NCBI RefSeq assembly: GCF_030815985.1
Contig: NZ_JAUSXM010000001.1
Span: 5,642,001-5,706,000, forward strand
Length of the DNA stretch: 64,000 nt
Direction of reading: 5' to 3'
Source of the DNA: Paenibacillus sp. W2I17
GTDB lineage: Bacteria; Bacillota; Bacilli; Paenibacillales; Paenibacillaceae
The translations under genes and the position numbers were made by a program. Below, piece by piece: positions 27,365 to 36,754 of the stretch. The notes beneath the pieces were generated by a model. That model was not told the origin of the DNA. It ran no database searches and worked only from the letters and a program-made list of their open reading frames with translations. Positions within the stretch are counted from its first letter, which is position 1, and each line of letters opens with the position of its first letter.

Positions 27365-28858
27365 ATGAGTTACGTAATCGGTGTCGATCTTGGAACCAGT
27401 GCGGTCAAAACCGTGTTGGTCAATCGTGAAGGAAAAGTGGCATTTGAAGCATCCGAGGCATACCCGTTGTACCAGCCCAAGGCTGGATACAGCGAACAAA
27501 ATCCCGAAGATTGGGTAGAACAGACGATTGTTTCCTTGCGCAAGTTGCTGGAAGTGTCTGGCGTGCAGCCTTCGGAAATCGAGGGATTGAGCTTCTCCGG
27601 TCAGATGCACGGACTGGTGTTGGTGGATGCAGAAGGTAAACCGCTGCGGAATGCAATCCTGTGGAACGATACACGTACTACGGCTCAGTGCCGTCGCATC
27701 GAAAAAGTGCTGGACAGCAAGCTGTTAAGCATTGCACGGAACCGTGCCCTTGAAGGCTTTACCTTGCCAAAAATACTGTGGGTTCAGGAGAATGAGCCTG
27801 AATTGTTACAGCAAGCATCCTTATTCCTGTTGCCGAAAGACTACGTGCGTTATCGCCTGACCGGGGATTACGCTATGGATTATTCTGATGCAGCGGGAAC
27901 TTTGCTGCTGGACGTTGCAGGCAAGCAGTGGAGCAACGAGATTGCAGAAGCATTCGAGCTGCCAATCTCCCTTTGTCCACGTCTTGTGGAATCGTTTGAT
28001 GAAGTGGGCACGTTGCTGCCTGAGATTGCGGATCAAACCGGTCTGGCGGCTGCGACAAAAGTATATGCAGGTGGTGCGGATAATGCTTGTGGTGCCATTG
28101 GCGCAGGCATTTTGAGTGAAGGACAGACGATGTGCAGCATCGGAACGTCCGGGGTTGTGCTTTCCTACGAAGAGCGTAAAGATCTCGATTTCGAAGGCAA
28201 AGTGCACTTTTTCAATCACGGGGAGAAAGATGCCTTCTATATTATGGGTGTAACACTTGCCGCAGGATACAGCCTGTCTTGGTTCAAGGATACGTTTGCA
28301 GCGGACAAATCGTTTGATGTACTCTTGCAGGGCATTGATCAGGTTCCGGCGGGCAGCAACGGATTGTTGTTCACACCATATATCGTTGGGGAGCGTACAC
28401 CTCATCCGGATGCGAATATCCGTGGCAGCTTCATCGGTATGGATGCAGGACACAAGCTGGAGCACTTTGGACGTGCGGTGATGGAGGGCATTACCTTCTC
28501 GCTGCGCGAGTCCATTGATATTCTGCGTGGTGCAGGCAAAACCGTCAATGAAGTCATCTCCATTGGTGGCGGTGCCAAGAACGAAGCTTGGTTGCAAATG
28601 CAGGCGGATGTCTTTAACGCCACGATTGTGAAGCTGGAGAGCGAACAGGGTCCTGCGATGGGTGCAGCAATGCTGGCTGCCTATGGTTGTGGCTGGTTCC
28701 CGTCCTTGCAGGAATGTGCAACAGCGTTTATTCGTCCAGCGAAGTCCTATGAGCCGAACCCGGAAACGGTTGCCGTCTATGATGGACTGTTCGCACTGTA
28801 CCAGGAAGTCTATGGACAGACACGTAGTCTCAATGATCGTTTGGCTGAATACCGTTAA
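27365..28858 (+). CDS. xylB: Xylulokinase
   Basis: 497 residues of the FGGY kinase family. N-terminal YVIGVDLGTSAVKTVLV is the phosphate-1 motif; SGQMHGLVLVD, WNDTRTTAQC, GGADNACGAIGAG and the C-terminal ISIGGGAKNEAWLQMQADV (adenosine motif) follow. It phosphorylates D-xylulose to xylulose 5-phosphate for the pentose phosphate pathway. GAGAGGAG precedes ATG. It shares the xyl locus with xylA but is separated by a terminator and a folded leader. Confidence 0.97.
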   Translation: MSYVIGVDLGTSAVKTVLVNREGKVAFEASEAYPLYQPKAGYSEQNPEDWVEQTIVSLRKLLEVSGVQPSEIEGLSFSGQMHGLVLVDAEGKPLRNAILWNDTRTTAQCRRIEKVLDSKLLSIARNRALEGFTLPKILWVQENEPELLQQASLFLLPKDYVRYRLTGDYAMDYSDAAGTLLLDVAGKQWSNEIAEAFELPISLCPRLVESFDEVGTLLPEIADQTGLAAATKVYAGGADNACGAIGAGILSEGQTMCSIGTSGVVLSYEERKDLDFEGKVHFFNHGEKDAFYIMGVTLAAGYSLSWFKDTFAADKSFDVLLQGIDQVPAGSNGLLFTPYIVGERTPHPDANIRGSFIGMDAGHKLEHFGRAVMEGITFSLRESIDILRGAGKTVNEVISIGGGAKNEAWLQMQADVFNATIVKLESEQGPAMGAAMLAAYGCGWFPSLQECATAFIRPAKSYEPNPETVAVYDGLFALYQEVYGQTRSLNDRLAEYR

Positions 28859-28896
28859 TTCATTTATTTCACTACATTAATCTTGTGATTACATTT

Positions 28897-28926
28897 AAAA
28901 GCATCCGCGAAGGCGGGTGCTTTTTT
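28897..28926 (+). terminator. Terminator after xylB
   Basis: Stem AAAAGCATCCGC / GCGGGTGCTTTT with GAAG loop, T6 tail. Confidence 0.9.
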
Positions 28927-29079
28927 GTCGTTCATCAAGATTAACCCCATGAAAGGTTTACTTGGCCTGCATATCCGCATTCCGGCTCTGCATAGATTGG
29001 AAATAGAGGATTGTGATTCGTCCAGGCATCGTGTATCCGACATTTTAATAGGTAGAAGCTTGAGCATGGGGGTGAAGCT

Positions 29080-29796
29080 TTGGATGGACATGAGGAACAT
29101 GGAAGACCACATATTACCTTGTCGATGATCGTTCGTAATGAAGAGAATCGCTATCTCAGGCAGGCACTGGAGAGACATCGTCCCTGGATTGATCGCGCAG
29201 TAATCATTGATGACGGAAGCACGGATGGAACGGTCGCGCTGTGCAGGGAACTTCTGGATGGTATTCCACTCGTATTAGTGGAGAACGCTGCTTCACGTTT
29301 TGCAGACGAGGTAAGCCTGAGAAAACAACAATGGGAAGAGACGGTGGCGACCAATCCGGAGTGGATTTTGAATCTGGATGCGGATGAGATTCTAACCAGT
29401 GACTTTGGATTGGTACGGGATCTGCTGCTCACTGGCAATGAAGATGCGATCTATTTCAGATTGTTTGATATGTGGAGTGAGACGCATTACCGGGAAGATG
29501 AGTTCTGGCAGGCGCATGCCTATTATCGGCCATTTCTGATTCGTTATCACCCGGGGATGAGCTATGAATGGAAGGAGACACCCCAGCATTGTGGTCGTTT
29601 TCCGTTAACGATCCAGCATTGGTCCTATGGATGTCATGCTCCCCGGGTGAAGCACTATGGTTGGGCGCGGGAAGAAGACCGCATCCGCAAATATGAACGC
29701 TATCAAGCACTGGACCCTGAAGCAAGATACGGTTGGAAGGAACAGTACGAATCGATATTGGATCAAGAGCCACGACTGTTGGCATGGTTCGAATAA
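29080..29796 (+). CDS. GT2-family glycosyltransferase, short
   Basis: 238 residues from TTG at 29080 (GGGGGTG 6 bases upstream; an inner ATG at 29125 would remove the first strand). It has LSMIVRNEENRYLRQALE, AVIIDDGSTDGT and LNLDADE, the DxD metal site (about residue 105), typical of GT2 enzymes acting on surface glycans. The C-terminal QHWSYGCHAPRVKHYGWARE is shared with SPS-type transferases. The next gene, another glycosyltransferase, starts 20 bases later, so the two probably work together. Confidence 0.85.
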   Translation: MDGHEEHGRPHITLSMIVRNEENRYLRQALERHRPWIDRAVIIDDGSTDGTVALCRELLDGIPLVLVENAASRFADEVSLRKQQWEETVATNPEWILNLDADEILTSDFGLVRDLLLTGNEDAIYFRLFDMWSETHYREDEFWQAHAYYRPFLIRYHPGMSYEWKETPQHCGRFPLTIQHWSYGCHAPRVKHYGWAREEDRIRKYERYQALDPEARYGWKEQYESILDQEPRLLAWFE

Positions 29797-29816
29797 AGAG
29801 AGGGGGAGTGAGCACG

Positions 29817-31961
29817 TTGAAGAAAGACCCGTTACGCAAATCGCAAGAAGAATCCCAACCTCAAATAGAGCTGAATTCACAAGAGAAAGAGAATGAGAAA
29901 GAAAATCAAAAAGAAAATCAAAAAGAGGAGCAACATGAGAGCCAGAAAGAGAGCCATAGTAATCATCGACCGTCCAGAAGTTCTGATAAATCGCTGGAAA
30001 CCCGCCAATCGGAAAAGCTTGAAGAGCTTGGCCAGGAAAGAATACTGATCGCCAGCCCGGTTCGCCAGACAACTCCGGTGCTCCGTGAATTTCTGGATTC
30101 TTTGCATGCACTGGAACGAACAACAGTGAAGACGGATTATCTGTTTGTTGATGATAACGTGGAAGAAGCCGCATCGAATATATTGCATGAATTTGTGCTT
30201 CAGCATGAAGGGACGGTTATTCAAGCAGATGAACATGGTAGCGATAGTCCTGACAACAAAGGGGTGTACAGCAAGGATGAGGGAGGACACTATTGGCAGG
30301 AAGAGCAGATTTGGCGTGTAGCCGGTTTGAAAAATCGCATATTGCAATATGCACGCGACAATCACTACGATGCGGTTTTCCTGATTGATTCTGACTTGGT
30401 GCTGCATCCGCGGACGCTGGAGCAACTTGTATCGAGTGGCAAAGACATTGTATCCAATATCTTTTGGACCCGCTGGCAGCCGGATGCCAGGGAAATGCCA
30501 CAGGTATGGCTACAAGATGAGTATGCCTTGTATCGCCGCGGTGGCAAAACATTAGACGGAACCGAGACGGAGGACGAGGGCACGCAAACAACTGCTTTTC
30601 TAAATCAGCTGCGGATCCCGGGGTGTTATGAAGTTGGAGGGCTAGGGGCATGTACCCTTATTCGCAAAAATGTTCTGGCAGCAGGAGTTTCATATGACCA
30701 GATTCCCAATGTATCCTTCTGGGGCGAAGATCGTCATTTTTGCATCCGTGCTCAAGCACTGGGTTTTCGTTTGTTCGTTGATACTCATTTCCCTGCGTAC
30801 CACATCTATCGATTGTCCGAACTGCCGGGGGTATCCGCCTTTAACCGCAGGGCCAGACGAGGCGAAGAGACGATCAGTATTACCCTGTGTATGATTGTGA
30901 AAAATGAAGAAGCTTCCCTTGCCAGATGTCTGGACTCGGTCAACGGGATTGCCGATGAGATTGTAATCGTGGATACCGGATCAACGGATCGTACCCGTCA
31001 GATTGCTTCCAGATATACGGATCGTATCGTTGACTTTGAATGGGTGGATGACTTTGCAGCAGCACGCAACTATGCCTTCGATCAGGCAAAGAGTGAATAT
31101 ATTCTGTGGCTGGATGCCGACGATGTGTTCGAACCGGAAGATCGGGCGAAACTGATCGCCTTGAAACGTTCGCTGGACCCGGATGTTGATAGTGTCACGA
31201 TGGATTACAATCTGTCATTCACAGCAGATGGCAAGGTAGCCTACAGTCTGCGCCGGAATCGTCTGGTGCGTCGGGATCGGCAATTTCGCTGGATTGGCGC
31301 GGTGCATGAATATCTGGCTGTAGCGGGCAATCTGCTGCATAGTGATATAGCGGTTACCCATAAGAAAGATAAGGAGTATACCGATCGGAATCTGCGGATC
31401 TATCGCAAAAGGGAACAGGCCGGAGAGGAATTCGGGCCGCGTGACTTGTATTATTTCGGTAATGAACTGAAGGACCATGGACAGCATGAGGATGCGGTGA
31501 AGTACTATGAGAAGTTTCTGGATACCGGGCTCGGCTGGGTGGAAGATCAGATCGCTGCTTGCCAGAAAATTGCGGATTGTGAAGCTGCACTTGAACATCC
31601 GGAACAGGAAGTCACGGCGTTGTTCCGATCATTTGCCTATGATTTGCCAAGAGCCGAGATTTGCTGTCGATTGGGTGGTTATTTTGCCGACCGTGAAGAT
31701 TATCGCAAGGCCCTGTTCTGGTACGAACAGGCGACTCGTGCTGTACGTCCTGATGATCCTATGGTAGTGCTGAATGAAGCAGCCTGGACCTGGATGCCGC
31801 ATCTGCAACTATGTGTGTGTTATGACCGGATGGGTAATCGTGCCAAGGCCCGGGAACATAATGATATCGCACTCGCCTATCATCCAACACATCCGAGCAT
31901 GTTATATAACGATCGATACTTTAAAGATTTGGAGAAGGATAACGTATTGGAAAACGCTTAG
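29817..31961 (+). CDS. Two-domain glycosyltransferase with TPR tail
   Basis: 714 residues from TTG at 29817, 10 bases after GGGGG; GTG at 29808 is too close. Residues 10-65 are a charged low-complexity tract of E/K/Q/N/S with KENQ-like repeats. Residues about 75-345 form a first transferase with FLIDSDLVLHP (DxD) and NIFWTRWQ. Residues about 355-560 are a GT2 domain with TLCMIVKNEEASLARCL, VDTGSTDRT and LWLDADD. The remainder contains TPR-like helices (DLYYFGNELKDHGQHEDAVKYY). Such GT2-TPR proteins are common in Firmicutes surface or flagellar glycosylation loci. Substrate unknown. Confidence 0.85.
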   Translation: MKKDPLRKSQEESQPQIELNSQEKENEKENQKENQKEEQHESQKESHSNHRPSRSSDKSLETRQSEKLEELGQERILIASPVRQTTPVLREFLDSLHALERTTVKTDYLFVDDNVEEAASNILHEFVLQHEGTVIQADEHGSDSPDNKGVYSKDEGGHYWQEEQIWRVAGLKNRILQYARDNHYDAVFLIDSDLVLHPRTLEQLVSSGKDIVSNIFWTRWQPDAREMPQVWLQDEYALYRRGGKTLDGTETEDEGTQTTAFLNQLRIPGCYEVGGLGACTLIRKNVLAAGVSYDQIPNVSFWGEDRHFCIRAQALGFRLFVDTHFPAYHIYRLSELPGVSAFNRRARRGEETISITLCMIVKNEEASLARCLDSVNGIADEIVIVDTGSTDRTRQIASRYTDRIVDFEWVDDFAAARNYAFDQAKSEYILWLDADDVFEPEDRAKLIALKRSLDPDVDSVTMDYNLSFTADGKVAYSLRRNRLVRRDRQFRWIGAVHEYLAVAGNLLHSDIAVTHKKDKEYTDRNLRIYRKREQAGEEFGPRDLYYFGNELKDHGQHEDAVKYYEKFLDTGLGWVEDQIAACQKIADCEAALEHPEQEVTALFRSFAYDLPRAEICCRLGGYFADREDYRKALFWYEQATRAVRPDDPMVVLNEAAWTWMPHLQLCVCYDRMGNRAKAREHNDIALAYHPTHPSMLYNDRYFKDLEKDNVLENA

Positions 31962-31981
31962 TATTTTCAGTCGAAATGCGG

Positions 31982-32038
31982 CCTCTTTCGTGGAATTGAA
32001 TGGGTGAATCAGCCCATGTTCCATGGAGAGGTTTTTTG
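31982..32038 (+). terminator. Terminator after glycosyltransferase pair
   Basis: CCTCT...TGGAA pairs with TTCCA...AGAGG, with an inner ATGGG/CCCAT hairpin, followed by T6. Confidence 0.75.
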
Positions 32039-32210
32039 CATTGTGATAAAAGTACATCATAGAGTTGGTGACAGACGCATTCACATTGAAAAATGGATTA
32101 ATGTATTTCATCCAGGGGAGGATATGCTTTACAATAATGAATAACGGAAAAGCGGTGACCATGATTGCCTGTCTTCGGCTGCCGAATTGATGAAGCAAGG
32201 GGAACTGGAT

Positions 32211-32837
32211 ATGAATCTGACGGAAGTACTATTGGAGTCGAGGCTGGTTGCGATTGTGCGTGGTATAAGCCGTGAAGCGGCAGTAACAGCTGGACAAGGT
32301 ATGACAGGTGGCGGCATCCGACTGATGGAAGTCACACTGAACACACCTGGAGCACATGATATTATTGCAGACTGGCGTGAGCGGCATGAAGGAAAGGCTT
32401 ATGTTGGAGCGGGTACGGTACTGAATGTGCAGATGGCAAAGGAAGCGGTCGCTGCAGGAGCACAATTTCTGGTGTCTCCCAATGTCGATCTGTCTGTCAT
32501 TGAATATGCTGTAGAACATGGTGTCGAGATCTGGCCTGGAGCCATGACACCAACGGAAATTGTCGCTGCCCATGAAGCGGGAGCACGGGTTGTGAAGTTG
32601 TTTCCGATGGCGAGTCTGGGCATACCGTATCTGCGGGAGATCAAAGCTCCACTGAATCATATTCCACTGCTGGCAACAGGTGGTGCCACACTGGAGAATA
32701 TTGCTGACTACTATGCAGCAGGCGCTGCTGCAGTGGGTCTGGGAAGTGCACTTTTACCACGAGAAGCTCTTGTAGCAGGAGATCATGAGCAGATTGCAGC
32801 ATGTGCACGGAGATTTGTGGAAGCAGCTGAAGCCTAG
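32211..32837 (+). CDS. eda: KDPG/KHG aldolase
   Basis: 208 residues from ATG at 32211, 8 bases after AAGGGG; an ATG at 32190 lacks spacing. Class I aldolase features are LVAIVRGIS, EVTLNTPGA with catalytic Glu, VGAGTVLN, FLVSPN and VVKLFPMASLG with the Schiff-base Lys. It splits 2-keto-3-deoxy-6-phosphogluconate into pyruvate and glyceraldehyde 3-phosphate. It completes the route begun by kduI/kduD 18 kb upstream, but KDG kinase is not in this window. Confidence 0.94.
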   Translation: MNLTEVLLESRLVAIVRGISREAAVTAGQGMTGGGIRLMEVTLNTPGAHDIIADWRERHEGKAYVGAGTVLNVQMAKEAVAAGAQFLVSPNVDLSVIEYAVEHGVEIWPGAMTPTEIVAAHEAGARVVKLFPMASLGIPYLREIKAPLNHIPLLATGGATLENIADYYAAGAAAVGLGSALLPREALVAGDHEQIAACARRFVEAAEA

Positions 32838-33005
32838 ACTCCAGTGTCATATGAGGGATATGTATATTTGGGTATATATATGAAGGTGCCTTTAAATTAA
32901 TTGTTGGATCACTCTTTATCATAAAAACCGATGTCCTTTAACGTGCCGTTCATTCTATTGTTTTATGATGGATGTATGCCAGAATTCGGAGAGGAGAGAT
33001 GCCCT

Positions 33006-33932
33006 GTGAAAGCTAAAACAATGATAGGCGGCATGCTCGCCGTGGCCGCAGTAACGGCAGGTGGATTATGGAAGGCAGCGGTAAAGAGCCAGACACCCAA
33101 GAAGATTCCAATCACACTCACACCCCCAATGCCATTTGAGGATGTGACCTTTGACAGTGGGGGAGGTCAGGTGCATGGCTGGTTCATCCCGGCCAGAGCC
33201 GACATTCCGAAACCATGGCCGCTCGTTATTATTGCACATGGCTGGGGCTCCAATCGCTCCCGTGTTCTTCGTTACGCACGTCCGATCTGGGAAGCAGGAT
33301 ATGCCTTATTTATGTATGATGTGCGTAGTCATGGGGCCAGTGATCCGGTTCGTGCTGCATCTGCCTACCTGTTCCGGGATGATCTGCTCGCGGCGTTGCA
33401 GTATACGACTGCACGACCAGAGATTGATGCGGATGCCATCGGTGTGCTTGGTCATTCTTTGGGGGGATTGGGTACGATTCTTGCAGTGACGGAGGGAATT
33501 CCTGTATCAGCAGTGATTACAGACTCGATGCCATCGCAATTTGAGGTAATCGTCAGTTCAGAGCTGAGGCGCCGGCGTTTGCCCTTGTTTCCACTGGCCC
33601 AGTTAATTCCGAGAATCTGGTTCTGGCGACTGGGTGAATCTCTGAAATCTTATCGTCAGCGTGATCCGGTGATGATGCTGAATGAACGGCGCAGGGGGAT
33701 GCAACTGCCGATGCTTATGGTGCACTCCAAGGGAGATAATTTCATTCCCCCGAGTGAGCTTGAATATTTTATGTCCAAAGCCGATCCGCCTGTTGAACAT
33801 CTATGGGTCAACAGCGGAGGACACAGTTGTTCCGAGGAAGATCCCGCCTTCTGGGACACCGTTATTCCCTTTTTGAAAACCCATGTCCAAGGTCAGGCGA
33901 AGTTGAACGATTCGTCTAAAGCGAGTAATTGA
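33006..33932 (+). CDS. Alpha/beta hydrolase with N-terminal membrane anchor
   Basis: 308 residues from GTG at 33006, preceded by GGAGAGGAGAG; ATG at 33000 in another frame stops at once. Residues 5-25 are hydrophobic (TMIGGMLAVAAVTAGGLW), a signal anchor. The catalytic parts are IIAHGWGSNRSR, the nucleophile GHSLGG (about 160), MVHSKGDNFIPPSE with Asp, and GGHSCSEED with His. YqkD/Fsh1-like peptidase or esterase, likely facing outward. It stands alone between terminators. Confidence 0.85.
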   Translation: MKAKTMIGGMLAVAAVTAGGLWKAAVKSQTPKKIPITLTPPMPFEDVTFDSGGGQVHGWFIPARADIPKPWPLVIIAHGWGSNRSRVLRYARPIWEAGYALFMYDVRSHGASDPVRAASAYLFRDDLLAALQYTTARPEIDADAIGVLGHSLGGLGTILAVTEGIPVSAVITDSMPSQFEVIVSSELRRRRLPLFPLAQLIPRIWFWRLGESLKSYRQRDPVMMLNERRRGMQLPMLMVHSKGDNFIPPSELEYFMSKADPPVEHLWVNSGGHSCSEEDPAFWDTVIPFLKTHVQGQAKLNDSSKASN

Positions 33933-33973
33933 CAAGGTAGATTCAGCCTACATAAGAGTGCAGGCTAACAGAG

Positions 33974-34002
33974 AAAACGCCAACGTAATTGGCGTTTTTT
34001 TT
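33974..34002 (+). terminator. Terminator after hydrolase
   Basis: Stem AAACGCCAA / TTGGCGTTT, loop CGTAA, T8. Confidence 0.9.
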
Positions 34003-34159
34003 GCTGTTACTAGCAATATGCAGAAATTCACATTTGTAAAATTGCCCCGAAAACGACGATTAAAAAGGAAGCTTATGGTATCATAGAATAGACTGGCAAT
34101 ATTCATGCGAGGTTATTTGTTATGCTTCTTTGTATGAAATTGAAGGGAGAGGTCCAGAT

Positions 34160-36553
34160 TTGAGTTTGAATTGGAAGTTTAATTTACGATTGAAAATGTT
34201 CGCAACCAAAGCAACAACCGCAGCGATGGCAACACTGCTGCTTGCTTCGCAAACACCAGGTTTTGCAGGCAGTGCATCAGCCGCGCAAGCAGAGCAGTTG
34301 ACCGAAGCGACAACGGGGGAAAATGAACAACTAGACGCAACGAGCAATGACGTGCCTGAGGGAGCGAAAATCTCATCCAGGCAAGCCAGTGAAAATATAC
34401 TGAAATTATTTCCATTGTTAAAAAAAGCAACGATCTCATCTGCACGATTCGATTCACCTAATTCCTATCCACCGCCAGACTACAAGGCATGGGAGATCGG
34501 GTTTCAGATTACACAAGGCAATCATACGTCGGGATTCAGTGGAACTGTACATGCAGGCACAGGGGAAGTGTTAAGTGTACATTTGCCGTCGGATGTCATG
34601 GATAAACATGTCTCGGCATCGGATGTTAAGCTAACCAAGGCTGAAGCCGAAGAGAAGGCCGTTGACCTGTTGTACCAAGCGATTCCAGGTCTGAAAGATA
34701 CAGAGTATGCTCCGCTTGGAGATCTGTATTCTTCCATTGAACAACAGTCATTATTCGGCAGAACAGAGTATCGATACGGGTACCAGTTAAAACATGATGG
34801 ATTGTTATCTGACGCAGAGACAGTCTACATTAATGTGGACGAAAGTGGTTTGGTGACAGGTTACTCACGAGGTACTATCGAAGCCAAGTATCCCTCATCG
34901 AAACCGGCAGCTTCAGAAGAGAAGGCCAGACAGCAGTTTGAAGAACAGTTCGATGTGGAACTGGCTTATATCGCCAAAGATCGTCTATCTTCCAAACAGG
35001 GTCAGCAGTATTACCTTGCATATACACCAAAAAATATCAGTATCGTTCCGATTGAAGCCAATACGTTGGAACGGATTAATACATTAACAGGTAAAGCTGT
35101 AGATGAAGATTCTTTGCAGCAGGATACGAAGTTGAAAGGTGATGTAACTCCTTTTGTTCCGGCCAATGGTACGAGGGTAAATGTTCAGCAGGCCGCCAAT
35201 CGGGTCGCAACAAACTTTGATATTCCCAAGGGTTATAAGCTGGAACATAGCCAGCTGGGCAAGGGATATTACTCAAGTCCGAACAATCAGGTGTGGAGTC
35301 TGAGCTGGAGTGATCGAAGTGCCAATATGTCCTATATGTTCATGCGGGATATCTCGGCACAGGTAGATGCAGTTACCGGGCAGATCTACAGTTATACGAT
35401 GATGCAACGAATGGGACCGGAGATGGAACAGGAGAAGCCGGCTGAGGAGAAGGCAGGCAAATTGGTAACCCGGAAGCAGGCTGAGAAACTGGCGATGGAC
35501 ACAGTGATTGCGCTAGTTCCAGACGCAACGGAGCAGTTCCGACTGGCTAACGTGATTGAGGTGGATGATGCTCGCACATTTTTGTTCCAGCGTTATCTGA
35601 ACGGAATTCCGGTTAAGGAAGATACGGCACAAGTACAGGTATTGAACAACGGGACGATTAACGAGTTCTATACACGTATTGCGGCAACGCCTGAACAACT
35701 GCCAACAGATGTTAAGCCAGCCATCAGTTATGAAGAGGCCAAGGTACTCTATCTGGAGGAGTTCAAGCTGATCCTAGCATATTCCCGTTATGGCGGATAT
35801 GGTACGAACGGTGGTCAAGTCATCCCGGCGGGGGTGAACCTTGCTTATATGCCTACACGTAATGAGAATTCGATCTATGGTAACTATGAAGCACTGGATG
35901 CGAACACAGGAGAGTGGAAGCTTTTATACGGGGACACAAGCTCTGTAACCAAGGCCGAACCTACGGATATCTTGGGTCATGTGGCCGAAGCAGCTCTACG
36001 CAATATGACACAGCATGGCGTATTGCTTGCTGATGAACAGGGACGCGTATTCCCGGATCGTGTGATCACCCGGGGAGATTGGTTTAACTATCTGGCAAGA
36101 GCGATTAATCCAAATATGGATCTGTACTACAGTGGTGACGGAGATGACAAGTTATACGCTGATGTGACACCTGACAGCCCGTATTATAAGGCAGTTCGGG
36201 CATTAATCGATCAGCGCTGGCTTGCCGGAGCGGACCCTGAACAGAATTTGAATCCACAGGAAGAGATGACACGTGAAGAATTGGCAGTGCTGCTTGTACG
36301 TATTTTACGCTATGAGAAGCTGGCCGGATTCTATACGTTGCCATCGGATCTTCCGAACATTGCGGATGCCAGTGCCATTACAAGTAAGGGAGCGGTTTCC
36401 CTGAGTTTGAAGCTGGGATTGCTTCCTTCGATTGAAGGACGATTCATGCCTGCACGCAAAGTGACGGTAGCTGAAGCGTCACAAGTATTGGAACGGCTTG
36501 CCAAGCTTCAAGGTAAGACAGATACGTTTATGAGTGGTAATCGCCTGTATTAG
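34160..36553 (+). CDS. S-layer homology protein with YcdB/PepSY-like repeats
   Basis: 797 residues from TTG at 34160, 7 bases after GAAGGGAGAGG. An N-terminal signal peptide ends near GFAGSASAAQAEQ. Residues about 60-590 hold repeated YcdB/YcdC and PepSY-like units (GFQITQGNHTSGFSGTVHAG; TRKQAEKLAMDTVIALVPD). The C-terminus has SLH-type repeats around residues 610-760 (FPDRVITRGDWFNYLARAI; YADVTPDSPYYKAVRALI; MTREELAVLLVRIL) that bind pyruvylated secondary wall polymer. It is exported and held on the cell wall. It may modulate a surface protease, but the function is not established. Confidence 0.88.
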   Translation: MSLNWKFNLRLKMFATKATTAAMATLLLASQTPGFAGSASAAQAEQLTEATTGENEQLDATSNDVPEGAKISSRQASENILKLFPLLKKATISSARFDSPNSYPPPDYKAWEIGFQITQGNHTSGFSGTVHAGTGEVLSVHLPSDVMDKHVSASDVKLTKAEAEEKAVDLLYQAIPGLKDTEYAPLGDLYSSIEQQSLFGRTEYRYGYQLKHDGLLSDAETVYINVDESGLVTGYSRGTIEAKYPSSKPAASEEKARQQFEEQFDVELAYIAKDRLSSKQGQQYYLAYTPKNISIVPIEANTLERINTLTGKAVDEDSLQQDTKLKGDVTPFVPANGTRVNVQQAANRVATNFDIPKGYKLEHSQLGKGYYSSPNNQVWSLSWSDRSANMSYMFMRDISAQVDAVTGQIYSYTMMQRMGPEMEQEKPAEEKAGKLVTRKQAEKLAMDTVIALVPDATEQFRLANVIEVDDARTFLFQRYLNGIPVKEDTAQVQVLNNGTINEFYTRIAATPEQLPTDVKPAISYEEAKVLYLEEFKLILAYSRYGGYGTNGGQVIPAGVNLAYMPTRNENSIYGNYEALDANTGEWKLLYGDTSSVTKAEPTDILGHVAEAALRNMTQHGVLLADEQGRVFPDRVITRGDWFNYLARAINPNMDLYYSGDGDDKLYADVTPDSPYYKAVRALIDQRWLAGADPEQNLNPQEEMTREELAVLLVRILRYEKLAGFYTLPSDLPNIADASAITSKGAVSLSLKLGLLPSIEGRFMPARKVTVAEASQVLERLAKLQGKTDTFMSGNRLY

Positions 36554-36633
36554 ACGAGGAATCACACATATCATGCCCAAGCGAATCATAGGATGAAGAT
36601 AACGGGTAATCGTGATTTAATGAACTGAAGATC

Positions 36634-36663
36634 AAAGGGACCTTCCATAGAAGGTCTCTTTTG
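36634..36663 (+). terminator. Terminator after SLH gene
   Basis: Stem AAAGGGACCTTC / GAAGGTCTCTTT with a short loop, T tail. Confidence 0.82.
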
Positions 36664-36754
36664 ATTTGCTTTGACAAAACTAGAAGAATGACGACAGAGC
36701 CTTTTGTGATACAATAGGGCGTGAGAACTTTGCAAAGAGGGGTGGGTTCCTTTC

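Noticed and set aside
28925..29128. 67-codon plus-strand frame before the glycosyltransferase
   Set aside because: It starts in the xylB terminator tail and overlaps the next gene; no ribosome site.
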